From positions 1,865,001 through 1,929,000 of the forward strand of contig CM076945.1 in the NCBI GenBank assembly GCA_039566865.1: a stretch of DNA of 64,000 nt, given 5' to 3'. The DNA is from Aurelia coerulea. Taxonomy: Eukaryota > Cnidaria > Scyphozoa > Semaeostomeae > Ulmaridae. Position 1 is the first letter of the stretch. Each line of letters starts with the position of its first letter. Both the position numbers and the translations under genes were made by a program. Positions 11,424 through 22,923 of the stretch are shown one piece after another. The notes under the pieces are model-generated. The model saw only the letters and a program-made list of their open reading frames with translations, searched no databases and had not been told where the DNA came from.

Positions 11424-11498
11424 CACAAATTTAACAATCTAAAGACTCGTAGATGTTCTTTGCTGCTTCTGTCTTGTGACAAGATGAACGAACCAAGA
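11424..11498 (-). other. Predicted 5' UTR exon of the secreted-precursor gene
   Basis: Minus-strand exon inferred from a strong GTGAGT donor (GT at 11423-11422), a TATA box about 25-30 bases upstream of the assumed start at about 11498, and a good acceptor at 10743-10744 before the exon bearing the ATG (UTR part 10734-10742). It contains no ATG that would compete with the signal-peptide start. The 5' end is estimated only. Confidence 0.45.
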
Positions 11499-11523
11499 TG
11501 AATAAATTTCTTCTTTACCTCTG

Positions 11524-11533
11524 CTTTTATATA
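11524..11533 (-). promoter_or_regulatory. TATA box of the secreted-precursor gene
   Basis: TATATAAAAG on the minus strand, a near-perfect TATA box, about 30 bases before the assumed transcript start. A TATA promoter would fit a tissue- or stage-restricted secretory gene. No experimental start site is available. Confidence 0.5.
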
Positions 11534-12087
11534 ATACCCCACCGGAAAATCAATTTAAATTGCTTTGAAAACGCATGCCATAATTACAATTACCACTGCA
11601 TAACTTACACCATTATGCTAATGATAGCAACCCCATCAATTAATTTCATTAATACCTTCCCAAACGTACTGTCCGCCGTAATAACTAGGCAATTCGATAC
11701 CAATTTGGGTACCCCAAATGGTGATACATGCCTATATGGTACATTATAGCTGCTAATGCAAGCTCCCACGCGTTGACTCTGCAAAAATAGATCACCATTG
11801 ACCAATAGCATTCTTTGTATCATACGATTACGTAGCACGCTGAGGTATTTCAACGTGCTTAAACGTTTCGAAACGTTCTTGACCACGTGCAGGTTGTTGC
11901 GTATTTTTCGATGTTATTTTGCTCTTGTGAAAGATGTCTCCGACGGAAATTTCCTCTAATATTTCTTGGTATTGCTTCAAGAATCTTGCTATATTTTCAA
12001 AAAGCCTAATTTTGTGAGCCAGATCAACATTTTTGCACTTAAAAATTTCAAATTGCATATTAAAGACGTAGAAATATATTAGATGTA
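11534..12087. other. Spacer, no gene seen
   Basis: Upstream flank of the secreted-precursor gene. Bases 11806-11845 resemble bases 5-40 of the window, which supports a duplicated gene array. No coding exon or RNA gene recognised. Confidence 0.4.
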
Positions 12088-14434
12088 CGGGGTGTCCCAA
12101 AAAAATTGTTCGACGTTTGATTAAATATTGAAAAATAGCAAAATAATGAGCGGGCTCCATGGTAAGATAACCATATTAATGAAATTTCAGATTAATTTTA
12201 CGCACCAGAAGCTAGCAAATCGGCTAAATGTTCACGGAGTTACGAGCTTTTGCAGTTCATGTTTGTGCGAAAGCTGAAACCAGACGCCCCTAAATTGCAT
12301 ATTTTGTGAAAGTAGAATCTCGTTTATTCAAAGCAAATCAAATGGAATTTAAAAAGCACTTTCGATCAACTAGCTTTCTCTAACATTGAATCAAGGTTAT
12401 GGATGCTTGGAGGAATCATTTTGAACACAATTTGGAATGGCCCTGTCTCTCATTTTGAATGGCCCCGTCTTTCATTCCATGTTTTTTGGATTTAAGTAAG
12501 TTTGACAACGGTTACAAGAGTTAGATTTCTTTTGAAGTCCTATTTGGTTTGCTCTGATATCAACGAGAGGTAAAACATTGCACAGTCTTCTTTTACCTCG
12601 ATTTTGGAACGTCTTTTTGAAAAACAAGTCAGTTAGAGGAGTCTGGTTTCAGCTTTCGCACACACTTGAACTTCAAATGCTTGTAACTCAGTGAATTCTT
12701 AACGGATTCGCAAGATTTTTTTGTTTGTTTGTTTGTAACCTTATTTTAATTCGATCTTTTCATATCTAGCTATACATACATATATATATATATACATATA
12801 TACAACTAATCTAAATCGAATCTAACAGTAAAATGAAAAAGGAAATAACTAAGGAAATTAATACGTAAATACATAAGCTAAAATATCAGAACTATGTGGA
12901 CATAAATGGACAAATCTACAGGATATTATTAAATTTACAAGCATTGCATTTACAGGTAGGGCCATTCCATTGTTTTATCATACTCTTGAAACTGTTAAGA
13001 TTTTCAGATGATTTTAGTTCATTTGGCAAACAGTTCCAGATCTGAGGTCCCATAGCTTTAAGGCTCTTGGAACCGAAAGTTACCTGATTTGGTCGAAAAT
13101 GATTTAAATTGTTGGGATTCGGAGATGGATGCTTTGAACTTCTTGAACTAAAAATGTTATGCATAAAAGATGGATTCAAGTTGTTTATTGTCTTAAAGAT
13201 TTCGACACAGAGGGTTCTTTGCCGAGCAACTTGCATTGTGCATCTTTTTTACCTAATAAGAAGATCATTATAGGAGCTTTTGTGATCATTGTACAAAAAT
13301 CTAAGCGCGCGTTCCTGTATTCTTTCAATTTTCTGGACTGATTTTGAAGATGAAAAATACCAAACTAAAGGACAGTAGTTAAAATTCGAGTAAACGAAAC
13401 TCTGAACCAAAACTTCTTTTTCAGCAAAACCAATAAATGACTTAAGTCGTTTAAGAACGTTTAATTGTGCCGCGGCTTTTTTGCAAAGGTTTGATATGTG
13501 TGGGTCAAAGTTCAATTTGTAATCTAGTGTTACACCTAAGAGTTTAACAGTCTCCTCAGACTTGATAGAATGTCCTTGGAAATCAAGATTTATTCCACAA
13601 GTGTTTGTCTGGTCTTTTTTAACAAAAAGTGCATGGAATTTGTTAGGGTTAGCAATCATTTCATTTTGTTCGAGCCAAGAGAGAGCGCTGTTTGCTTCAC
13701 TTTCAAGAACCTTGACAAGATCCGGCAAGGATTTGGAAAAGAAAGCAAGCGTATTATCATCAGCATAATTGTACATGGTTGCTTGCTTTATGAAAGAGAA
13801 AAGATCATTTATATAGAAATTGAAAAGAATAGGACCTAAAACTGATCCTTGGGGTACTCCTGATACTATTTCTTGAAAAGAACTGTAGACATTATTTATT
13901 CGGACACTCTGTTTCCGTTCTTTCAGATAGGAATAGACAAGAACCAATGCATTTTCATCAAAGTCATATGCATGAAGTTTGGCTATTATCAAATCGTGCG
14001 GGATGCAATCAAAAGCCTTTGGCAGATCCATCAAGACGGACCCTACCATGAAGTTATTATCAAGCTTAGATTTCCACTCTTCTACGAGTTTAATCAAAAC
14101 ATGCTGTGTACTATAGGCTCTTCGATAAGCTGCAATGAAAATCGAAAGGGTCTTATCAAGGAAGGGGCTGAGCTGTTCCTTTAGAATTTTTTCAAAGATT
14201 TTGGAAAAAGTGTTAAGTATACTGACTGGACGATAATTTCTCTCCACAGTACGAACGGGTTTCTATCGTCAGTACGAACGGGTTTCTATCGGGTTTCTTT
14301 CTATCGAACAGATTCTATCGTCAAAAATTAATTCAAAATCTTAGAAACAGGGCTATCTAACCAGGAACCTGTAAAATTTACTGTTGCTTTTTAATATTTA
14401 ATCAAACGTCGAAAAATTTTTCTCGGACACCCTG
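12088..14434. mobile_element. TA-flanked inverted-repeat DNA element split by a LINE
   Basis: Left terminus CGGGGTGTCCC (12088) and right terminus ending GGACACCCTG (14434) are inverted repeats extending more than 50 bases (both include CGACGTTTGATTAAATATT). Both ends are flanked by TA, the Tc1/mariner-type target duplication. Inner arms at about 12230-12300 and 12640-12710 are also inverted. The right arm is interrupted by a minus-strand LINE (about 12716-14335). Without it the element would be about 0.73 kb and non-autonomous. Confidence 0.7.
12716..14335 (-). mobile_element. LINE fragment (RT and C-terminus), nested insertion
   Basis: Minus strand. The 332-aa open stretch 13249-14247 starts at ERNYRPVSILNTFSKIFEK and includes GSVLMDLPKAFDCIPHD, GVPQGSVLGPILFNFYINDL and YADD. 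A one-frame slip near 13240 leads into 12916-13236, whose C-terminus ends with a W-x-G plus C-x-C-x2-C cysteine cluster. The same C-terminal pattern occurs in the fragment at 62767-63067, so these belong to one subfamily distinct from copies 1 and 2. A (ACAA)n-like tail sits at 12716-12738. It is 5'-truncated (no endonuclease) and frameshifted. Confidence 0.8.
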
Positions 14435-15415
14435 TATAGAATCCATTTTCCTTCGCCAATGAGCAGCATCCAGTGTTAACTCGAGGCTTCTCAGTTCTTC
14501 TCAAAAGTGAAGGAAACAGATGATACAAATATTTATTTGTTTATTAGTATCCAGGAAAAAGTACGAATCTCTTTCGAATCTTTTCAAACATTTCAACGAT
14601 TTAAAGTCAAACACTCTCACATAAACCAGTTTTCACTAAGCTTTAAACTATGTAGAAAACGAACGTAGAGGACTTCCGTTAGATTCAAGGGGTTCAGCCT
14701 TGTTTCCAAGAAAATGTTCTGAGTTTTTGATAGGAGTTATTGCTCCCTCACCCTCCCCCCAAAGCAGTTTGCTCCCTTGCGCCATTCAAATTGTGCATCC
14801 TGTTATATCATCTTCCAAACAGATTCATGTGGCCCCTCGGGGATCTACTTAGTAAACTGAGCACCCGGGATGTGCCTGCGAATAGGGTCTCAATTTCAGA
14901 AGAGAAATACGAAACTAGATTGTACTTTTTGTACCTTAGTTACAGGACAGGAATGTCAATAAAACTAATTTTTGCAGGACAGGTCCTGAAACGTTCCTTT
15001 TTGCAGGCACATCCCCGTTGTTTTTCTCCAAGGTGACCCCCGGGTGTGCCCCCTAGCTCACGAAGTTTGGGGTCGTGCTCCCGGCCCTTTTTAGTCGTGC
15101 TGCCTTGCTCCAAAAATCCTATCAGAGCCTTTGCAAGTACGTTATGGTATCAGAGTTTTACTAATAGATACTGATTCTCCTTCGAATGCTGCAAAGGAGA
15201 TATAGATGGGATTTTCAAACTAATTTGTACAGCACCATTTCCTGCAGAGTACAGACGTCTTCTATATCTGGTCTATATTTAATCTATATTTACATTTCTC
15301 TATTTGGCGGATGTTCCCTTTATTTATGCCATCACTCGTATCGGCAATTTAAACCTCATTATTTCTGTAATGTTTTACGAAGCACTGGCTTTAATTTTTG
15401 ATACTTTACTTTCAG
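14435..15415. other. Spacer, possible upstream exons of the PH gene not found
   Basis: No confident exon. The PH-domain gene must start upstream of 15416, because its first visible exon begins in phase 1, but no start exon could be recognised here. Some C-rich stretches (about 14740-15110) look like decayed repeat. Confidence 0.3.
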
Positions 15416-18214
15416 ATATCAGTCCAAACAAGATTGGAACGTTCCCTCGCTCTGGAAGACTCACGAAACGTCCTAAAAACCTGAGAACCTTATTGCAAGA
15501 TAAAGGTATTTACCTCGGCAAAAGTCAGAGTTAAAGTCTACCTCATATTAGATGTCAGAGATTGCGATAACGCGAAAATACTCATGCAAGGCACCTCGAT
15601 TACTTTTTTTGCGGACATTTTCGCCTGACATTTGATATGAGATGGACTTCAGTTTAACTAATACTCTCTTCATTCTGGTAACGTTGTCTACAGCTGACAA
15701 ACCTTGTCACAAAATAATTAAAAAATAGAGAGATGCTTAGAAGAATCCCCCCCCCCCTGAATATTCAATGTCGATGGTTTCACTCGCTTGACAAATATAC
15801 TAAAGTAAATTCCTACAGCCAAAGGAAAAACATTGAGTTGTATAAAGGGGGTTTTCCAAATATTACAGCTCAGATAGTAGGCAAAAAAACGAGAAAAAAT
15901 GGTGTTGTGACAACAGGTTTTCTTGGAGATTGCAGACATTTACTACTTCTGTCTTGAGTAATACTGTTCTACCTTATTCCACGTCAGTTTAATTTTAATC
16001 TCGGGGACATTATTGAAGGCATACAATAAAGAAACAATTTGGCATTGAGATTCCAGCCTAGCCAAATTTTACTTCTTGATTTCCAATTTAAATTTGATTT
16101 CGGGACCAACCGATGAGTCTTCAGTAAGTACTCTTTTTGGCATCCAGTCCAGCCTTGCAGCCTATGAGAGACTAGTAAAAGACAAAATTTGAGGACGAAT
16201 ATTCCCTCTAGTCTAGCCACCTTTTCTTATTTCCTAACTTGTTCCATATTTCTTTCAAGAACCAACCTATGAGTCTTCAGTAAATAGTCTTTTTGGCGTC
16301 CAGCTTTGCAGCCTATGAGCGTCTAGTAAAAGACAAAATTCGAGGACGAATATTCCCTCTAGTCTAGCCACCCTTTCTTAACTCCTATCAACTTCCATAT
16401 TTCTTTGGTAAACTTGTTCTGTTTTAATTGTTCTTTTTCTTTGAAGGAATTAAATTCATTGGCGTAAGTGAGGTTAAAATAACGGAGAATACTTGCAGTG
16501 GGTATCTTGTGAAACAAGGAAGTAAGTATTAAAACATTGTTGATCTTTTAAGTTATATTTCTGTGCATTTTCAAAACTTACTTGTCTAGTGTTTCCATCT
16601 GTCTGTTTCTAAATAACAAGATTATGATCCCCAATTGACAACAATGTTTAAAGGGGCTCCGTCGCCAAGCTGTAAACAAATCTGTAAACACCGCACGTGT
16701 CCATTGTTCTCCATTGTTTTTTGCAGTTGGTTTGGTGGCTTCACCCAATCCACCAAAAAGTGCTCGTTAAAAATCCACTTATATCCAAGCAATTGTAAAA
16801 GCTATGAATGTTTGGTTGTTTCCTTTGTAAAGTACAAAGAGTGATCTTCAAAATGATTCTTTCATTTTCGAAAAAGCAGGTAGACTTCTGTGTGATATTG
16901 CCCATCAAAAGACTTCGAAATCACCCTTTCAACCGAAAATTGGAGACGGAGCCCCTTTAAGGACGAAACCACTGTGACACAGTGGCTTTGGCTGATGTCT
17001 CTCAAGAATCTTTGAAAATAAAATAAAGAAGCTGACTCATAGTTATCCGATTTTAATCTTCCAGTGAAACCAGTGAAACAGTTAGCAACACTAATACCTT
17101 TGAGAACCATGTAACTTTCGAACAGCAGAAGTGAGGCAATTTTAACCGAGGATCATTTCATTAGCATTCACTCCTTCGTTGGATTTTACTTTATTGATAT
17201 GAATGAACATGGATGAATTGTTAACGTTTTGTTATGATTTTATTGCTACAGAGGTGCGAAAATCTTGGAGAAGACGTTGGTTTGTTCTCGATGTTCGAAA
17301 AGGTTGCGTAGCATATTTTGAAAATCATGTGGTAAGATCATTTTGAAGAATCTCTTTATTTACATTGCATTAACAATTTACAATACGTATCACTAAATTT
17401 GAGTTTTTAGGCCGTCGTTTCACTTGTGGGACTTAGAAACTGAGACCAAACCTCTTGTTCATCTACAAGAAGGTTTTTCAACATTAGAACCTTTCTTTAA
17501 CCATGCAGAAGCTTCAGTGCGCTTTAAATTGGACTATTACTCTAAAGAGATCGGCGAGGAACATTTTACCAAGATACATTGCGCTCTTGTTACGAATCTT
17601 TAATGATTCTATAGAGAAAGAGTATTTGGTAGTTATCTTATTCATTACATTCAAACGTATTTATTAAATACAAAAAGTGCAGAAGTATGTAAGTAGTAGT
17701 GGAGAAGATCAGTCTAGCAAAATTTTCCCTAAGCCACAATATATTTCAATAACATAAATTTCCAACACTAAATTTTAAAGGGTTTTAGGGAGGGGTGGGA
17801 AATCGTACAGAGGACCTGCTATCGACCTGTGAAAACGCCACGTTTCATTAGGGCTTTTATAATATTTTACAAACGCGTTTCAGTTGAATTCCTTTGTGGC
17901 ATGCAGTAGGGGCATCAATCTTCGATTCGTAATCAAAGCTACTTAATGGTTTCTTTTGTGCTGTGAATGACTTGTGTCCGATTTCAACAGAGATGATATC
18001 GCTGATCATTTTTATTTTGTTTCATTTGCAGTGTGATCAACCGAAAGGCGTCTTCAAATGCATGACAATAATGCGAGTGCAAGAGCACGGGCACCAGGAC
18101 AAAAATCCCAATTTATTTTTGATCGAAACAGTCGATCGAACTTATTCGATTGAAGCACCAAATGTAACTGCTTTGAAAGTATGGCTCGGCTGTTTCCAAT
18201 CCGTTGTTAGCTAG
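15416..18214 (+). CDS. PH-domain protein (3' exons, partial)
   Basis: Four phase-compatible exons: 15416-15505, 16447-16521, 17252-17331 and 18032-18214, ending in TAG. Together they encode 142 residues of the C-terminus. A basic lead-in (SGRLTKRPKNLRTLL) precedes a pleckstrin-homology domain that starts SGYLVKQGKVRKSWRRRWFVLD. It continues through YFENHV, FLIETVDRTYSI and the final helix with the invariant Trp (LKVWLGCFQSVV). The K-x(n)-R-x-R pattern in the first loop is the type seen in phosphoinositide-binding PH domains such as those of TAPP/PLEKHA proteins, so a membrane-signalling adaptor is likely. The 5' exons were not identified, so the full protein is unknown. The PH call is firm; orthology is not. 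Confidence 0.75.
16105..16412. repeat. 156-bp tandem duplication in a PH-gene intron
   Basis: Units 16105-16260 and 16261 to about 16412 are near-identical (both begin ACCAACC and include ATGAGTCTTCAGTAA). The second copy ends about 35 bases before the acceptor of the exon at 16447. Confidence 0.75.
16648..16960. mobile_element. MITE with GGGGCTCCGTC termini
   Basis: Inverted termini TTAAAGGGGCTCCGTC and GACGGAGCCCCTTTAA bound a 313-bp AT-rich element without an ORF, inside a PH-gene intron. A second, one-ended copy starts at 41102. Confidence 0.75.
17826..17967. repeat. Dispersed repeat, copy 1
   Basis: About 140 bases, including GCATGCAGTAGGGGCA, closely resemble 55690-55830 in STIP1 intron 7. 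No terminal structure is seen. Confidence 0.5.
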
Positions 18215-18298
18215 CTATACACAGATATTGACTCATTATCGTGTTAGAAGTCAGTAGACGGTAAAATCTGTATGTCGAAAAAGTAAGCATGAAACATG

Positions 18299-18839
18299 CC
18301 GGGTGTCCCAAAAAAAAGTACTCCTGCTTGAAAAATCACCAAAACTTGATTTCATGTTCGATCTTCAATTTTCTTTTTTTGTCAAGTATATCAAGGACCA
18401 AATTATTTTTCAATATATAGCTGATCTTTAAATTGGCTCAAAAAGTAGCAAATTTAGCTCTTTTTAGGGCTACCTGGTTTTGAACCATACTGCAAAAAAG
18501 CACTGATGATTGCCAGTTCAATTTCTTTGTGCTCTAGTTTGGTCATAAACGACAGAAAGAAATGCGCAAAATCATGGAAGACCTCAGTGATGATAAAAAA
18601 TCTGAAAAGTTTGACTCATAGGCAAGATTGACTATTTTGCTTAAAAACTATAGCTCAAAATAAGGTTTTTCAACGTGTAATTGTTCTACCTTGTTGCATC
18701 AAAAGCAAACATTTTATCATCTATGAATATTTTTGGGTCTTTGACAAAACAAGTCAAAAAGAAAATTTTATCAAAGGTTTGATAATCAATTCTTGGTGAT
18801 TTTTGAAACAGGAGTATACTTTTTTTTTGGGACACCCGG
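18299..18839. mobile_element. TIR element, CCGGGTGTCCC termini
   Basis: The 541-bp element starts CCGGGTGTCCCAAAAAAAAG and ends with its inverse; the inverted match extends into CTCCTG and on through TTTTTGA-type sequence. The right flank is TA; the left flank is TG, probably a decayed TA. It carries no ORF. Same terminal family as 12088, 49108 and 58986. Confidence 0.75.
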
Positions 18840-19349
18840 TATGATAACTGGGGAAATTCAGACTGTAGGTTAGCTCCTCCGAGGCCATTTGAACATTCCT
18901 GCCAGCTGAATCAGAAAAATGTATGCACTGTTTGGAAAATTGTACGGAAAAAGCTATGCAATTAATTTGTAAAACGTCAATCCCATCATCTTACTCAGGC
19001 TTCAACTTAATTTTTGAGACTTTAATCATGATCTTAGGTGCTTTGATTTCCTTCTGGAATCAGGATTTTTTCCAAGAGTTAAATTGCTCATCTTTGCCAA
19101 AAAACAGCTAAAAATGGGCTATTCACTATCATACGAAATTTTATTTTTTGATGATTAGGATCGACGAGAGAGCACATTTACAATCCAACAGTTTCCAAAT
19201 CAGTAGCAGGCAACGACTGAGCCAAAAACATCACGTTACCATTTTGATGATCGAAAAGTGGCTTAATCTGGGCCTGTTTACAGCCTGGCATAAGACGCAC
19301 ACAAAGAGCTGGACTGTCAAACCCAACTCCCTGCAAGAACAGCCACAGC

Positions 19350-19645
19350 AATAGACGATTACGCTAAAGATGGCGGCGAGAACTTTTTACCAAGATGCAC
19401 TGCGTTATTTGATCAAATTCCTATAGAATCGTTAAAGGGAGCACAAAGACCAGCATGCCTTGCGTGAAATCAGCGACTTGCTCTGCACAGCTTTCGGAAT
19501 AACTGACTGTACGAAATTCACTAAAACAAAAGTAGACGATGGCAAAGGCTGCTGGTCTTTGTACTCCCTTTAAAGAATCGTGATTAGAACGCAATGCATC
19601 TTGGTAAAAAGTTCCTTGCCGCCATCTTTAGCGTAATCGTCTATT
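19350..19645. mobile_element. MITE with AATAGACGATTACGC termini
   Basis: About 30-bp near-perfect terminal inverted repeats (AATAGACGATTACGCTAAAG and its inverse) bound a 296-bp element. The inner arms are also inverted (GGAGCACAAAGACCAGC against GCTGGTCTTTGTACTCC), so the whole unit can fold into one hairpin. No ORF. Confidence 0.8.
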
Positions 19646-20149
19646 ACGGAATGTTGGAATGGCAGACCTGGAGAATATGAGAACGGGATCGGTCAGACGG
19701 AATTCAGGAATTTGACTTCGGGCAATTCTAGGTTTTATAGAGCTGTAGGTTTTTAGCCTTGAAATTTGTATGATTGTAAGTAGCTGTTATATATTTTAAT
19801 TCGCAGAAGGGTTAATTTTTGTACAAAGAATATAAAAAAGAGGTCTGAATGCACTTAAGATGAATGTCTGGTACCCCAGGGTAGATGAATGCGAATGACA
19901 GTCAGTTAGATTTTAAAGTGTAAGCCCTTTAGATTGACTTGATTTCACATAAGCTTTCACTTCGACAAACTCTCCGGGACCTTCTGAATTAATCGGGTAA
20001 ATTTCAACACTGTCAAATCTCTTGAATGGCCACAAGTTGTGGAAAAACAGCCGACAAAAAATCGCTTAAATTAAATACCGGCATTTGGATAATAAAAGAT
20101 ATTTCTCCGATTTGATGCCGAAAATATAGTGTCAAATCTTTCGATTTTA

Positions 20150-20283
20150 AAGACGTCAACCATGATCCTTTGTGCGCAGAATGAAAAGAAAGACAAAGAG
20201 AATTTAGACCAAAAATGACTTTTAGATAACACGAAAGTTTACTTTGGCGCCAGGAGGGATCATGGTTAGCAATGGGTCTTTAA
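20150..20283. repeat. Short inverted-repeat element (family B)
   Basis: Ends AACCATGATCCT and AGGGATCATGGTTAGC are inverted. A related copy at 41629-41765 shares the termini and spacing. MITE-like, non-coding. Confidence 0.55.
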
Positions 20284-20846
20284 ATAAAGCATAGAGCTCG
20301 AATCTTTGCAAAACTTTGAAATTAAGTGTGTAAACCATAGAATGTCATTGCCTTGTTCTTTCAACTGAATAGATCGAAGGGAACTTTAGGTCGTTCGCCA
20401 TTAATTCCACAAAGAGCATTTTTGATATCATCATTATTTTTGGAATTACAGCATTTTAAGTTTTATGAAGGGACGTACGAGAGGAGGTATGGGAAGCTTT
20501 AACAAACATTGAAAACCCCATAAATTTTAAACTGATTGAGGAAAATGAATATGATCAATACAAGAAATACTCAGGTGTTGAAGATCAACAAGATGGTAGC
20601 AAGCAGAAGTCTGTGGCTTTTATGGTTTACGATATGGCAAATTTGATGACGTCACAACTTGAAAACTGCCAGAAAATTTGAAAATTTTGTAACTCTGAAA
20701 AATATGATGATATCAAAAACTCTCTCGGATTATGGCAAATTACACGAAGCTCCCTTTGGTCTATTCAGTTGAAAGAATTAGGCAACAACTGTTTGCACGA
20801 ATGATTTTAAATTGTGCAAAGATTCTAACCCTATACTGTTAACAAA

Positions 20847-20910
20847 TAGCCTGACTCACAGACCAAACGAGGAACATACCAGTTCCTCGTTTGGTCTGTG
20901 AGTCAGGCTA
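20847..20910. repeat. Perfect 29-bp palindrome with 6-base loop
   Basis: Arms 20847-20875 and 20882-20910 (TAGCCTGACTCACAGACC... and its exact complement) are separated by six bases. All 29 pairs match, and short flanking GTTAAC-like bases add symmetry. Confidence 0.9.
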
Positions 20911-20940
20911 GTTAACTAACTGATTTCCAAAATTGCAATA

Positions 20941-21389
20941 CAGGAGTGTCCCGCATATAAGAAACAACTTTTTCAATCTCCGGTCTGATGCGCTTCTTAT
21001 AAAATGAGATCAACTTACAAATCAGGGTAAGCTTTCTTATTACAAAAATCATGTACTATCGATCAACTATTCAGACATGAGCTCTATGATTGTGATACAA
21101 AAAACATTATTTTGAATTGTATTTGTACATTTTCTCTTTCAGGAAATGCTACAATTATCCCAGGAAGGTATTTTTTGCTTAGTTTGCATACAAAGTTCAT
21201 GTTTTCATTTGGATAGGTACAGTTCAATTCAATTGAAAGCTGAAAAATGCTAAGGTTTCAATAGATAGTTTTATTAAATAAGTATGTATTTTTCAAACCT
21301 GAACAAGTTTCTTATAAAATGGGGTATTATTTTGAAAATCAGGGTCTTTGTTTCTTAAATTTGTGTTTCTTATATGCGTGACACTACTG
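20941..21389. mobile_element. TIR element with CAGGAGTGTCCCGC termini
   Basis: A 449-bp element flanked by TA on both sides. Termini CAGGAGTGTCCCGCATATAA and its inverse CAGTAGTGTCACGCATATAA match at 18 of 20 positions. No ORF. Confidence 0.8.
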
Positions 21390-21879
21390 TATCCGAAGTC
21401 CTTTTTGCAGATAAACTTTACTTTCGGTAGAATTCAACTAAAAAACTACAACTAGATAACAACTGGTCAATTTGGACGATCCGTTGCCTAAGTTCGAATT
21501 GATGCGCTTGCAATATCACGAATGAAGAGCGTTAACACGTTAGAGGAGACCCTGATTTCAGGGACAGAAAATTTTGTTATGTAATAAATCTAGCTGCTAC
21601 ATATAGACCACAGATTTATTGTAAAATTTGTTTAAAGAATTTTTAACTTGCTTTTAGTTACCCTTGTAATACTATGTTTCCTACTGTTGGATTTATGTAC
21701 GTTACGTTTTATTTGTATAAAAAGCTGAAAGTAAGAAAATTTGTCGTCGTGTTAAGCTGCAATGTTTTTCATGATTTGTTATGATCAATTTGTAGTAAAG
21801 AGTCGATTTCATATAAGAATCCAAGGACGTTTTGTCTAACGAAGTTTTGACTCTCCTCTAACAAGGACAGATTTTGTAA

Positions 21880-22436
21880 GACAATAGCATGAGTTGCTTT
21901 TGATTGACACCTCAATTCAAAGCGATTAGCGATCGCAGGCAAAGGAAATTCCTTCAACCAATAATTCAAAACAAACAAAGCCGCAAAAGTTTATCTGAAA
22001 CCCAGGTAGCTAGCTCGTTCGTTGTGCATTCCAGAAATTGTTTTTAAGCGCAAACATGAGCATAGATCGAGAGAAGAAGGATATGTCTACACATCTGCCT
22101 CGGGTATTTAGTTCGTTTGGTTCAAAAGCCGACTGGGAGGCGATTCAATTCTCTTATTTTGTGGGTATGATTAAAACACTTACTGCTCATCTTCTGAAGC
22201 AAGGAAATAAAAAGCCTGAGGTAAATGTGTAGATATATCCTTCTTCTTTCGATATGTGTTTGCGTTTGCCCTTAAAGCAATTTCTGGAATGCACAACGAG
22301 TGCGCTAGCTACCTGGGTTTCAGAGAAATTTTTGCGGCTTTGCTTGTTTTGAATTATTGGTTGAGGGTATTTCCTTTGTCGGCAATCGCTAATCGCTCTG
22401 AATACAGGTGTCATCAAAGGCAACTCATGCTCTCGT
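21880..22436. mobile_element. Long inverted-repeat element (family A, best copy)
   Basis: Two arms of about 230 bases (21880-22110 and 22205-22436) are inverted at high identity, so nearly the whole element can form one hairpin. It contains no transposase. Related copies lie at 1450-1935 and 57335-57990. Confidence 0.8.
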
Positions 22437-22923
22437 AAGTTGTTTTTGCAATTTATTTAGGCCTGTTGTTTTTTCTGAACTCAAAATTCAAGGCAGTAAA
22501 AGAAAGACTGCCTTACATTTCGTTGAATAAAAGATTGAGATGATCCACTGTTGAGATTATCCAAATGGCGAAATACCATGGGTAATTGGACACCGCAGTT
22601 ATGCTTCAGCTAGTATGCATCTGTGGGGGAAATTTATATCACTCTGCGGAGGAGGCTTCAATGCTGCTTTCTCCGTTAGCAGTGTATAAACTTTCCTCCT
22701 CGGGCAATCAATCGCAACCGCAGCCCTAAACCACTCGTGGGAATACGTTAGGAGTTTCTTGCAGAGTGAAATGAAGAAAGAGGCAAAATTATAATTTTTA
22801 AACAAATTCCTTTAACTTGATATTTACAAAGATTTAAATAATGATAAATCGCTCTAAATTTAACGCTCTTTGAGCCACTAAATTAATGCTAAAATAATTA
22901 CTCAAAATAAGGATCCACTAGGA

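Larger units (their letters stand above)
18215..22923. other. Repeat-rich spacer between PH gene and exchanger
   Basis: No intact gene. It contains TIR elements (18299-18839, 19350-19645, 20941-21389, 21880-22436), a short repeat at 20150-20283 and a perfect palindrome at 20847-20910. The remaining sequence is AT-rich without recognisable exons. Confidence 0.5.
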
